DNA of 64,000 nt from NCBI GenBank assembly GCA_964453215.1, contig CAYVRR010000001.1, positions 1-64,000 of the forward strand, given 5' to 3'. The notes beneath the pieces are model-generated. The model was given only the letters and a program-made list of their open reading frames with translations. It did no database searches and was not told where the DNA came from. The translations under genes and the position numbers were made by a program. Source of the stretch: SABI01 sp964453215 (GTDB lineage Bacteria; Spirochaetota; Spirochaetia; Sphaerochaetales; Sphaerochaetaceae). This document shows, in pieces, positions 33,918-42,392 of the stretch. Position 1 is the first letter of the stretch, and each line of letters begins with the position of its first letter.

Positions 33918-34847
33918 ATGCTTAATACTTTGCTACCGGTTTTACCGGTAGTTTTACTGTTCATTGTTGGTTTTTCCCTCCAAAAAGTTCACTTCTTTAG
34001 TGAAGAGGCAATTGGAGGATTAAAAAGATTAGTTTCTGATATCGCCCTTCCAGCGCTCCTTTTTAAAGCCTTTTTGTCTATTGAGGCAACTCCCCGTATG
34101 CTTATCCTCATTGTTGTCGTCTTTTTAACTTGTTATTTGATGGTAATTCTAGGTAGGGTGATAGGAAGAGTGTTAGGTATAAAAAGTCCCTATTTTGCCT
34201 TTATGATGGGTGGCTTTGAGATGGGCATGCTAGGATATGCGCTCTTCCTTGCTCTTTATGGTAATGAGAATGTAGGGAAAATGGCTGTTGTTGATCTTGG
34301 GCAGGTCATGTTTGTCTTTTTTGTGCTGATGGCTATGCTAATCAAAGAGCGAGATGGAATTGGCAATGCTAAAGTGCTTATAAAACAATTTGTCACTTCC
34401 CCTGTAATCATTGCTATTTTAAGTGGTCTTGTTCTCTCATTTATAGCCCCAATGGTAGAAGTAACACCCTTTTTGGCATCACTTTCTTCATTTATCGATA
34501 TGGTAGGATCTCTCACAGTTCCCCTCATCGCTATCAGTATTGGGTACACAATTCATATTGAACGAAATAACCTAGCAATTTCTATGAAGACAATTGTAGT
34601 GAGAAAAGTTCTCTCTTTGCTATTTGTTCTTCTTATTAATAGTGTACTTGTTGAATCTATATTAGATCTACCACGAATTTATTCATATGCAATGATGGTG
34701 ATGTTCTTAACACCCCCACCTTTTGTTATTTCAATATTCATGAAGCAAACAGATAAAGAGAATATGGACTATGTTGCAAATACCCTCTCACTCGACACTG
34801 TTGTCTCTATCATCCTTATAATTATTGTTTCAGCAGTATACGTGTAA
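33918..34847 (+). CDS. AEC-family (auxin-efflux-carrier-like) transporter
   Basis: A 309-aa inner-membrane protein with about ten hydrophobic segments in two five-helix halves, as in the AEC/BART superfamily. Family-typical features are LLPVLPVVLLFIVGFSLQK at the start, the central PLIAISIGYTI and a C-terminal TPPPFVISIF proline motif. Bacterial members move small organic acids such as malate or malonate. It lies 24 bases after the CBS gene and has no regulator or decarboxylase next to it, so the substrate is open. It converges with the crp-like gene. Confidence 0.88.
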   Translation: MLNTLLPVLPVVLLFIVGFSLQKVHFFSEEAIGGLKRLVSDIALPALLFKAFLSIEATPRMLILIVVVFLTCYLMVILGRVIGRVLGIKSPYFAFMMGGFEMGMLGYALFLALYGNENVGKMAVVDLGQVMFVFFVLMAMLIKERDGIGNAKVLIKQFVTSPVIIAILSGLVLSFIAPMVEVTPFLASLSSFIDMVGSLTVPLIAISIGYTIHIERNNLAISMKTIVVRKVLSLLFVLLINSVLVESILDLPRIYSYAMMVMFLTPPPFVISIFMKQTDKENMDYVANTLSLDTVVSIILIIIVSAVYV

Positions 34848-34910
34848 TATGTTTTTAATGTTCAAAGTGTAAGTTCAGCTTTTATTACTACTTTTTTAAT
34901 TGATGTCATA

Positions 34911-35636
34911 TTATAATTCCTCTTCTCCCGTACTGAGATCTATTAAACGCTGTTTATTGAGAATAATCATCTCTGGGGCATCATCAAAAGAGATAATGTT
35001 GTGCTCTTCAAAGAGGGATAGTTTTCTTGAAAGAGTTTCTCGTGCAACGCCCACATAATTAGCAACACCTTCTTGGCTTAATGGTAGGGTTATATATGCT
35101 TTACCATCTTTTTCTACACCATATGTATCTATAAATTCTAATAGGATTGCTGCGATTCTTGCTTCTGCTTTTTTCTTTCCAGTTTGTTGCATTAATAGCT
35201 CTAATCTCTTCATCCTCATTGCCATTGCTTCAATAAGGACAATAGCTACTTTTGGGTGATTACTAAGAACGTCTTTTAGTTGCTTTTTACTTAAGATACA
35301 CACATGTGTCTCTTCGAGTGCAACAACTGAGTAGGGAACTTCATCTTCAGTAAATAAAAACCGGGCACCAAAATAATCTTTTTCAGGAAAAACATAGAGG
35401 ATTTGTTCTTTAGCGTCACTTGTGATTCTATATGCCTTAGCAGATCCTTTTTGGATTACAGTAAATCCAAGAGGTTGATCTCCTTCAAGGACAATCATCT
35501 CATTCTTTTGATAGATCCTATGTTCCATGTGAGAAGTGATCTCTTGTAAAGAGTCAGTATCTATAGAAGAAAAAAGAGGAACTTTTTTTAGACAACTTGC
35601 CTCTTTGCAATTACAGGCTAATTTGTGGTTTTCCAT
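34911..35636 (-). CDS. Crp/Fnr-family regulator with N-terminal cysteines
   Basis: A 241-aa regulator: cyclic-nucleotide-type sensor barrel (about 25-140), long dimer helix and a winged HTH at about 175-225 (LSQEGVANYVGVARETLSRK). The recognition helix carries R-E-x-x-x-R, the E. coli CRP pattern that reads TGTGA. The N-terminus has Cys8, Cys10 and Cys15, and another Cys lies in the barrel (HVCILSKK). This loosely recalls the FNR cluster ligands, though the spacing differs from FNR. It is divergent from pflB, with a perfect TGTGA-N6-TCACA site between them, so it likely controls pfl by oxygen or redox. Confidence 0.9.
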   Translation of the reverse strand: MENHKLACNCKEASCLKKVPLFSSIDTDSLQEITSHMEHRIYQKNEMIVLEGDQPLGFTVIQKGSAKAYRITSDAKEQILYVFPEKDYFGARFLFTEDEVPYSVVALEETHVCILSKKQLKDVLSNHPKVAIVLIEAMAMRMKRLELLMQQTGKKKAEARIAAILLEFIDTYGVEKDGKAYITLPLSQEGVANYVGVARETLSRKLSLFEEHNIISFDDAPEMIILNKQRLIDLSTGEEEL

Positions 35637-35736
35637 AATAACAAGATACCTAATTTGATCCTAAAAGACTATAAATATTGTTTCTAACTGAAATAAATAT
35701 GTATATGTGGAGGATTCTTATTCTTTTTGTTGCATA

Positions 35737-35779
35737 TGTGACTTGTATCACAACTCACTTTTTCTTTTTCTGTTACAAC
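35737..35779 (+). promoter_or_regulatory. CRP/FNR-type site and extended -10 of pflB
   Basis: TGTGA-CTTGTA-TCACA (35737-35752) is a perfect CRP-type palindrome. An extended -10, TGT-TACAAC, lies at 35771-35779. The predicted start near 35786 puts the site centre at -41.5, the classical class II activation position. Confidence 0.75.
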
Positions 35780-35803
35780 ATAGCTACATGAGGAGATAAT
35801 AGA

Positions 35804-37984
35804 ATGGAAGTAAGAGATTATATACAAGAGAACTATAGCCCATATGATGGAGATGAATCATTTCTTTCACCTATAAGTGAAAGAACAGCCGCCCTTTGGG
35901 AGAAAGTGAAAGCATTATTGCTTGTTGAAAGAGAGAGGGGTGGAATGTATGCAATAGATAATGAAACAATTGCAACAATTGAAAGTCATGACCCTGGCTA
36001 TATCGATAGAAATCTAGAATCGATAGTAGGTTTACAAACAGATGAAGCTTTAAAAAGATCAATTATGCCATTTGGTGGAATTCGCTTAGTCCATACTGCC
36101 TTACAAGCATATGGTAAAGAAGTTCCAACTCATGTCGATAATGTTTTCAAATATAGAAAAACTCATAACGATGGTGTTTTCGATGTCTATACCGATGAGA
36201 TGAAAAAAGCTCGCCACAGTGCTATTATTACAGGTCTTCCTGATGCCTATGGAAGGGGAAGGATTATTGGAGATTATAGAAAGGTAGCTTTGTTTGGTAC
36301 TGATTATCTTATACAAGAGAAACTAGAGATTAAAAGAAATGCTATTGGGGATGTGATGGATGAGTCCCTCATTAGGCACAGAGAAGAACTAAGTGAACAA
36401 ATAAGAGCATTGGAAGAACTTACTCGAATGGCTGCTTCCTACTCATTCGATATTTCTAAGCCAGCAAAGGACACGAAAGAAGCAATCCAGTGGATCTACT
36501 TCGCCTACCTTGCTTCAACGAAAGAGCAAAATGGGGCAGCTATGAGTTTAGGGAGAGTTTCTACTTTCTTAGATATCTACAGCGAGAGAGACTTACAAGA
36601 TGGAACGTATAGTGAAAGTGAAATTCAAGAGTTCATTGACCATTTTGTGATGAAATTACGACTCATTCGCTTTTTAAGAACACCCGCCTATGATGAACTC
36701 TTTAGTGGAGATCCTACGTGGGTAACGGAAAGCATTGGAGGAATCGGGCTTGATGGAAGGCACTTAGTGACAAAGATGAGTTATCGCTTCCTCCACACCC
36801 TTACTAATTTAGGGCCAGCACCAGAGCCTAACCTCACAGTTCTTTACTCTTCTCGCTTACCTCTACCCTTTAGAAAATATTGTGCCCTTATGTCAATCAG
36901 AAGTAGCTCTATTCAGTATGAGAATGATGAAATTATGAACCCTGTGCATGGAGATGATTATGGTATTGCCTGTTGTGTATCTGCTATGCAAATTGGAAAA
37001 CAGATGCAGTTCTTTGGTGCGAGGGTGAATTTAGCGAAAGCTCTGTTATATGCAATTAATGGGGGAAAAGATGAAATTGATGGTAGGCAAGTCTCTGTCG
37101 AGTTTGCCCCTATAACTTCAACATACCTCGATTATGAAGAGGTGAAACGAAAGTTTGAAACAATGAGTGATTGGCTTGCTAAACTTTATGTTGATACCCT
37201 TAATGTGATTCATTACATGCACGATAAATATAGTTATGAAAGAATCCAAATGGCTCTTCATGATGAACATGTGGTGAGAACTCTCGCTGGAGGGATAGCG
37301 GGCCTTTCTGTTGTTGCAGATAGTTTATCAGCAATAAAGTATGCAAAAGTGAAAGTACTCCGTAATGATAATGGATTAGCAACTGAATATGAAATAGAGG
37401 GTGAGTATCCTTCATTTGGAAATAATGATAATCGAGTTGATGATATTGCTACATGGATTGTAAAGATGTTTAGCGATAAGTTAAAAAAACACCACACGTA
37501 TAGAGAGAGTATTCCCACATTATCAGTACTTACAATCACAAGTAATGTAGTGTATGGAAAGAAAACAGGAAGTACTCCTGATGGAAGAAAGAAAGGTGAG
37601 CCTTTTGCACCGGGTGCTAATCCTATGCATGGAAGAGATAAAAAGGGGTCAGTTGCGAGCATGAAAAGTGTTGCAAAGATTCCGTACAAAGATGCAGCTG
37701 ATGGCATTTCCTACACCTTTAGTATTGTTCCTTCAGCATTAGGAAAGAGTGTAGATAATCAAGTAAGTAATTTAGTTTCTCTTCTTGATGGATATATTAT
37801 GGAAAAAGGTCACCACATTAATGTAAACGTGATTGAAAAAGAGGTGCTTCTCGATGCAATGGAGAAACCTGAATTGTATCCACAGCTCACCATTCGAGTA
37901 AGTGGATATGCAGTGAACTTTGTAAAACTTACAAGGGAGCAACAACTCGATGTGATTGAGCGAACGTTCCACACTGTATTGTAG
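35804..37984 (+). CDS. pflB: Formate C-acetyltransferase (pyruvate formate-lyase)
   Basis: Oxygen-sensitive glycyl-radical enzyme splitting pyruvate with CoA into acetyl-CoA and formate, central to anaerobic fermentation. The 726-aa sequence has the catalytic pair Cys390-Cys391 in YGIACCVS and the radical Gly701 in RVSGYAVNF near the C-terminus. The RHSAIITGLPDAYGRGRIIGDYRK segment is typical of true PflB. GAGGAG precedes the ATG. The activase gene follows 20 bases later, and a CRP/FNR-type site with its regulator gene lies just upstream. Confidence 0.95.
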   Translation: MEVRDYIQENYSPYDGDESFLSPISERTAALWEKVKALLLVERERGGMYAIDNETIATIESHDPGYIDRNLESIVGLQTDEALKRSIMPFGGIRLVHTALQAYGKEVPTHVDNVFKYRKTHNDGVFDVYTDEMKKARHSAIITGLPDAYGRGRIIGDYRKVALFGTDYLIQEKLEIKRNAIGDVMDESLIRHREELSEQIRALEELTRMAASYSFDISKPAKDTKEAIQWIYFAYLASTKEQNGAAMSLGRVSTFLDIYSERDLQDGTYSESEIQEFIDHFVMKLRLIRFLRTPAYDELFSGDPTWVTESIGGIGLDGRHLVTKMSYRFLHTLTNLGPAPEPNLTVLYSSRLPLPFRKYCALMSIRSSSIQYENDEIMNPVHGDDYGIACCVSAMQIGKQMQFFGARVNLAKALLYAINGGKDEIDGRQVSVEFAPITSTYLDYEEVKRKFETMSDWLAKLYVDTLNVIHYMHDKYSYERIQMALHDEHVVRTLAGGIAGLSVVADSLSAIKYAKVKVLRNDNGLATEYEIEGEYPSFGNNDNRVDDIATWIVKMFSDKLKKHHTYRESIPTLSVLTITSNVVYGKKTGSTPDGRKKGEPFAPGANPMHGRDKKGSVASMKSVAKIPYKDAADGISYTFSIVPSALGKSVDNQVSNLVSLLDGYIMEKGHHINVNVIEKEVLLDAMEKPELYPQLTIRVSGYAVNFVKLTREQQLDVIERTFHTVL

Positions 37985-38004
37985 AGAACATAGGAGGAGA
38001 TGAG

Positions 38005-38748
38005 ATGTCAGTTATAGGAAAAATTCATTCAGTAGAAACTCTTGCAGCTTTAGATGGACCTGGTCTTCGTTATGCTCTCTTTTTACAAGGATGTAAGATG
38101 AGATGTTTGTATTGCCATAACCCTGATTCATGGTCCACTCTAAGGGGAAAAGAGAAGAGTGTTGATTCTGTGATACAAGACGTCCTCTCCTATCGCTCTT
38201 TTTTAAAAGATGGAGGCCTCACCATTAGTGGTGGGGAGCCTCTGTTACAACCAGAGTTTACCTTAAATCTTATAAAAGAAGCTAAAAAGAATAATATCCA
38301 CACCGCCATAGATACTGCAGGAAGTGTCCCCCTAATGATAAGTAAAGAGATTTTAGATGAAGTAGATATTGTCCTACTCGATATTAAAAGTGTTGATAAA
38401 GAGCAACATGTTCGTCTTACTTGCCAAAGTAATGACAATACACTCGATACCCTTACCTATCTTGAATCTATACAAAAGAGAGTGTGGATACGCCATGTGC
38501 TTGTTCCAGGCATTACTCAAGATGACTCTTTACTCCATAAATTGGGTAAATTTTTATCATCTTTTTCTTGCATCGAAAGTGTTGATCTTCTCCCTTTTCA
38601 CCAATTAGGATCATTTAAATATAAAGAATTGGGAATTCCTTATGCTCTTAGAGAAACTCCTGAAACAACTCAAAGTGAGCTTCTTCATGCACAGAAGATT
38701 TTAGAAATGTATGATATTCATGTTACGAGAGATCAAAAAGTAAGTTAA
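38005..38748 (+). CDS. pflA: Pyruvate formate-lyase activating enzyme (radical SAM)
   Basis: Uses S-adenosylmethionine and a [4Fe-4S] cluster to place the glycyl radical on PflB. The cluster motif C30-x3-C34-x2-C37 (GCKMRCLYCHNPD) and the SAM-binding TISGGEPLLQ are present, and the length (247 aa) matches PflA, without the extra ferredoxin insert of other activases. AGGAGATG lies just before the ATG. It is cotranscribed with pflB. Confidence 0.95.
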   Translation: MSVIGKIHSVETLAALDGPGLRYALFLQGCKMRCLYCHNPDSWSTLRGKEKSVDSVIQDVLSYRSFLKDGGLTISGGEPLLQPEFTLNLIKEAKKNNIHTAIDTAGSVPLMISKEILDEVDIVLLDIKSVDKEQHVRLTCQSNDNTLDTLTYLESIQKRVWIRHVLVPGITQDDSLLHKLGKFLSSFSCIESVDLLPFHQLGSFKYKELGIPYALRETPETTQSELLHAQKILEMYDIHVTRDQKVS

Positions 38749-38848
38749 GATAACCACTTTGTGCTTTGAGAGTGTGCTACATTGTATTAACTATAAAGAC
38801 TTTCATATATCTTTACTTTTACCCATTCATGTGATATTTTAATTAATA

Positions 38849-38886
38849 GACGTTGATTTAAGGGGATACCCCTACTTGCAAGCGTC
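38849..38886 (+). promoter_or_regulatory. Nested stem-loop in the leader of the orphan gene
   Basis: AGGGG-ATA-CCCCT (38861-38873) lies inside an outer GACG (38849-38852)/CGTC (38883-38886) pairing, about 30 bases before the downstream ATG. The loop of only three bases makes the inner stem compact. I recognise no riboswitch class. Confidence 0.35.
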
Positions 38887-38917
38887 AATAAATAATTTTG
38901 CTAAAACGGAGGTTATT

Positions 38918-39487
38918 ATGGCACATTCAAATTTCAATTATGTTCCTGGGTACATTAGGTTTGGTAGAACCATTTCGTATCTTAAGGAATGCGCTTCTTC
39001 TGTAGAGAACATCACTCAAGGGGCTTCACCAATTTTTCCTGACGAAAAACAGATGCATTCTCTACGTATTGAACACCTTCTTCATCTGAAAGAAGAATTA
39101 CCGTATCAATTTTTATCTCTCATAGGAGCTGATAGAGAAAAGATAGAGATGCTTGCTAAAAGAGATGAAGTAGATTTCAATAGAGTTGTCAAAAGAGATG
39201 ATTTTATTGTCAATACTGTAACAGTTAGGCTGATGTCTGCTGTGTACCAAACAAGAGCTCTTCCCTATGCAATGGCAGAAAAAGAGGCAATTACGTATAC
39301 ATTAGAGAACTTTAGTAAGAATAGGTTTCGCTGTGCAATCAACTTTCCAGATATTAAAACAATCTTTATAGAAATTGATGGAGAAGTTGATGTGATATAC
39401 TATCCACCAACAATCGACTTTGGAGAAACTTCAATTATACCTTCTTTAGATGGTTCAAGAGAGGGTATAGCTTATACTGTTCAGTAA
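38918..39487 (+). CDS. Hypothetical soluble protein
   Basis: A 189-aa protein I do not recognise. It has no signal peptide, membrane segment or known motif; it looks alpha-helical to about residue 110 and beta-rich after (FRCAINFPDIKTIFIEIDGEVDVIYYPP). GGAGG precedes the ATG at 38918; the frame is open back to 38876, but that start has no ribosome binding site. It stands alone between pflA and the deaminase with a structured leader. Nothing nearby gives a role. Confidence 0.7.
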   Translation: MAHSNFNYVPGYIRFGRTISYLKECASSVENITQGASPIFPDEKQMHSLRIEHLLHLKEELPYQFLSLIGADREKIEMLAKRDEVDFNRVVKRDDFIVNTVTVRLMSAVYQTRALPYAMAEKEAITYTLENFSKNRFRCAINFPDIKTIFIEIDGEVDVIYYPPTIDFGETSIIPSLDGSREGIAYTVQ

Positions 39488-39556
39488 ATGTGGCAATAAG
39501 AGACAATTATTCAAACAACTTCTTTTTATTTTTCCTATCCTTCATGTTGTGTTATA

Positions 39557-39585
39557 CTCACTTGGTATTGAAATTACCAAGTGAG
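39557..39585 (+). promoter_or_regulatory. Perfect 11-bp inverted repeat at the deaminase promoter
   Basis: CTCACTTGGTA (39557-39567) and TACCAAGTGAG (39575-39585) flank a 7-base centre. The -10 box TATACT (39553-39558) touches its left arm, and its right arm reaches the GAGAGG ribosome binding site, so either repressor binding or the mRNA hairpin would shut off expression. Confidence 0.7.
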
Positions 39586-39592
39586 AGGCATT

Positions 39593-40066
39593 ATGTTGAA
39601 AAAGATAGAAATTATGAAACAAGCTGCAAATAAAGCACATGAGACAATGAAGCGTAATATTGGAGGTCCTTTTGGAGCTGCTATTGTAAAAGATGGTGAA
39701 ATTCTTGCTATAACAAGTAATAGTGTCCTTCAAGATAAAGATCCTACAGCCCATGCTGAAGTGAATGCAATTAGGGAAGCCGGAAAACTTCTTGGAACTC
39801 ACGATTTAACAGGATGTGAACTCTACGCTACAGGCTATCCCTGTCCTATGTGCCTAAGTGCAATTATTTGGGCAAATATTAAAAGTGTCTATTATGGTTG
39901 TGAAGCATGGGAGGCTGAAATTGCTGGCTTCAGAGATGATATGATTTACACATATTTAGAGAATAATCGAAATGATGAGAAGGTTCTGCACCTAGAACAA
40001 ATAGGGCATAGCGATTGCAAAGTGCTTTATGATGAATATGTGAAAGAGGAAAAAGAGCTCTATTAA
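39593..40066 (+). CDS. Nucleoside/guanine deaminase-type cytidine-deaminase-fold protein
   Basis: Zinc-dependent deaminase of 157 aa. Zinc ligands His54, Cys84 and Cys87 and the catalytic Glu56 are visible in HAEVNAI and PCPMC. GGPFGAAIVKDGEI at the start, and a C-terminal helical tail that differs from tRNA-adenosine deaminase TadA, resemble guanine deaminase of the GuaD type. The true start is ATG 39593, since the alternative at 39581 lies in the inverted repeat. It is a single-gene unit bounded by the repeat and a terminator. Substrate assigned by resemblance only. Confidence 0.82.
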   Translation: MLKKIEIMKQAANKAHETMKRNIGGPFGAAIVKDGEILAITSNSVLQDKDPTAHAEVNAIREAGKLLGTHDLTGCELYATGYPCPMCLSAIIWANIKSVYYGCEAWEAEIAGFRDDMIYTYLENNRNDEKVLHLEQIGHSDCKVLYDEYVKEEKELY

Positions 40067-40074
40067 TAAAAAGT

Positions 40075-40109
40075 AGTGAGCAATTCATATGATTTACTCA
40101 CTATCTTTT
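40075..40109 (+). terminator. Terminator of the deaminase gene, probably bidirectional
   Basis: AGTGAG (40075-40080) pairs with CTCACT (40097-40102), followed by ATCTTTTT. The left side is A-rich, so it may also stop the convergent M81 operon. Confidence 0.7.
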
Positions 40110-40147
40110 TATCTACTTTTTATATATCTCTTATTTCTATATTCTTC

Positions 40148-41623
40148 TTATAACTTATAGATGTCTGGAGTAAAATCTTTATCTAATGGGTAGATTGGAC
40201 GAATGAGGTGAGTATAATTGAGTCTTTCAAATACTTCATTTGTACTTCCACTAGTGAGAGCCATCATGGAGTGGCTCGCTATTGCTCTAATTTCAGGTTC
40301 AAGGTAACCAAGTTTAACAATAATCACTTTTCTTTCTTCTACCTGTACTCCTAATGCTCTCATCATCTCAGGATCATAGCATCCCACATGGTGACTTGTT
40401 ACAACAATATCTATTCCATGAGCGTTGATGAGAACAATATCTGCACCATTAGCTCTTTCAAAGTTCTCATGTACTGCAACAACTGTTGCGTCTATTGGAA
40501 CAGGGCTACTTGTTATGGTGTCAAATGTAGCCCCTAACGTTGTGTTAATCTTATTACCAACTCCACTATGAATTGCTTTTCTAACAACCTCAGGGTCATA
40601 AAAACCTTGGTAGATGAGGGGAGGGGTGAGGGAAGTGAGTCGTCTGTCTTCAATAATCTGTGTTAAAAATGTTGTCACGTCTTGGCTAGAACCTGCAGTT
40701 GGATTATCTCCACTGTCGCTAATAACAACAGGGTATACTCCACTTTCAACTAAGCGGTGAGTTTCACTAATAGCATCAAGGGGTTCTCTTGTTTCGTTAT
40801 AGAAGGTGAACTCTTCTCTGTACTCCCAAAAGAGGTGAGCCATTTTCTTTGATAAAGTATCACTTAAATCTTTATCGCCATCTGTTACAACAATTGCATG
40901 CACACCATTTTCTCCGCTATCTGCCCATGGAAAGCCTAATAGATAGGAGCAAGCAAGTACATGAGGTGTTTTTTCTATTTCCCTGCATGCTTTTATGAGG
41001 GTAATCATTGGTTCAACAGAAGTTTCACTTTGCTCTCCAGCGAGTAACATAGGAACTCTGTACGCACTCATTGTTGGGCGAAAACCTTCTTCTAATGCGC
41101 GTATTGTCATCATAGCTGCGTGAATTCCTGTTTCATACGTATCTGTGTGAGGGGCACATTTATATCCAACAAAAGCATCTGCATGCCTCATCATCCCTTT
41201 TGTGATAGTTGCATGCATATCAAGAGATGAGATGATTGGCACTAGAGGTGCTATCTCCCGTATAGAAGCAAGAAGGTCTTGTTCAGCAGGGCCAACTCCT
41301 TTCACCCTCATAGATCCATGTAATGATAAGCATAGAGCATCTACAGGCAGGGCTTCTTTGAGACAATCGAGTAACTCATTCTTCAATTCATAATAATACT
41401 CTCTATCCCACTCTCCATTAGGAACAGCTCTTGCTACAATGGAGGGGATGATGTCATATCCAGCACAGGTGAGTGTTGAAATGATTCCAGCAAGGCTACT
41501 TCTTGCTTTATCTTTGAGTAATTCATCTTTTCTAAGGACCCAAATATCATCTTTTCCAGTAATAATAGGGTTAAATGTATCAGACTCATGGTGTAGGCCA
41601 CCAACAAATATTCTTTTTTTCAT
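40148..41623 (-). CDS. M81-family metallopeptidase (MlrC-like)
   Basis: A 491-aa member of the M81/MlrC family. It opens with RIFVGGLHHESDTFNP and has the zinc-site regions SLDMHATITKGMM and YKCAPHTDTYETG (about residues 130-165); a DUF1485-type C-terminal half follows. MlrC opens linear microcystin peptides, but most family members are uncharacterised and lie in catabolic operons. AGAGGA precedes the ATG. It is the last gene of the fucosidase-cutC-M81 operon, with a gap of 11 bases, so its substrate may come from the same nutrient source. Confidence 0.88.
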   Translation of the reverse strand: MKKRIFVGGLHHESDTFNPIITGKDDIWVLRKDELLKDKARSSLAGIISTLTCAGYDIIPSIVARAVPNGEWDREYYYELKNELLDCLKEALPVDALCLSLHGSMRVKGVGPAEQDLLASIREIAPLVPIISSLDMHATITKGMMRHADAFVGYKCAPHTDTYETGIHAAMMTIRALEEGFRPTMSAYRVPMLLAGEQSETSVEPMITLIKACREIEKTPHVLACSYLLGFPWADSGENGVHAIVVTDGDKDLSDTLSKKMAHLFWEYREEFTFYNETREPLDAISETHRLVESGVYPVVISDSGDNPTAGSSQDVTTFLTQIIEDRRLTSLTPPLIYQGFYDPEVVRKAIHSGVGNKINTTLGATFDTITSSPVPIDATVVAVHENFERANGADIVLINAHGIDIVVTSHHVGCYDPEMMRALGVQVEERKVIIVKLGYLEPEIRAIASHSMMALTSGSTNEVFERLNYTHLIRPIYPLDKDFTPDIYKL

Positions 41624-41634
41624 AAAGGTCCTCT

Positions 41635-42381
41635 TTACAGTAAGGTTGTAATTTTCTCTACACGTTCTGCATCAGTGTGGCTTAATAAAAATTCAGGTTG
41701 ACGTAACATCCCTCCCATATAAATGTGATCTGGTCGGTATCTCATTTTTGACTCTACAGCTTTTGGAAGGAACACATGATACTCTTTTGCTTTAATAACA
41801 GAGTCAACATGAGCAAAGTTTCTCTCACTGATGCCATTTCCAGGCATGACGATAATCCTATCTCCTGCTTGAATCACAAGGTCTCTTAATACCTCTATTC
41901 CATCTATTACTGTAGCTTCTCCACCACTTGTAAGGACTCTTTCAACCCCTAAATCAATAAGAACTTCAAGAGAGGAGGGGAGGTTTTCACACATATCAAA
42001 TGCTCGGTGGAAGGTGACAGGGAGGGGACGGGCAAGATCAATAAGTTCTTTACTTCTTTTTACATCTATATGTCCATCTGGAGTAAGTATTCCAAATACG
42101 ATTACATCAGCTCCTGCTTCTTTAAAGGTGAGTACATCTTTTTTCATAGCTTCAAACTCATAATCAGAGTAGCAAAAGTCTCCACCACGAGGTCGAATCA
42201 TCACACTCATTGTTATTGTAGAGTTCTCTCTGGCGACTTGAAATGATCCTAAAGAGGGGGTAAGGCCTCCTTCGAATAGGTCGCTACAAAATTCAACTCT
42301 ATCGGCATTCCCTTTTTGGGAAGCAATTACACTTTCAATCGATTCTAAACAAATTTCTATTTTGGGTTTATGGACACTCAT
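41635..42381 (-). CDS. cutC: CutC-family TIM-barrel protein
   Basis: A 248-aa CutC homologue: KIEICLESIESVIASQKGNADRVEFCSDLFEGGLTPS at the start and the conserved VMIRPRGGDFCYS and HRAFDM motifs. CutC was named for copper tolerance, but that role is doubtful for many homologues, and the fold is an enzyme-like TIM barrel. Here it sits in an operon between fucosidase and M81, with 11-base gaps on both sides, and has no copper genes nearby, which suggests a catabolic role. AAGGAG precedes the ATG. Confidence 0.9.
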   Translation of the reverse strand: MSVHKPKIEICLESIESVIASQKGNADRVEFCSDLFEGGLTPSLGSFQVARENSTITMSVMIRPRGGDFCYSDYEFEAMKKDVLTFKEAGADVIVFGILTPDGHIDVKRSKELIDLARPLPVTFHRAFDMCENLPSSLEVLIDLGVERVLTSGGEATVIDGIEVLRDLVIQAGDRIIVMPGNGISERNFAHVDSVIKAKEYHVFLPKAVESKMRYRPDHIYMGGMLRQPEFLLSHTDAERVEKITTLL

Positions 42382-42392
42382 AGTTTCTCCTT

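Noticed and set aside
34848..34910. Possible terminator between the AEC and crp-like genes
   Set aside because: T-rich, but I could find no stable inverted repeat.
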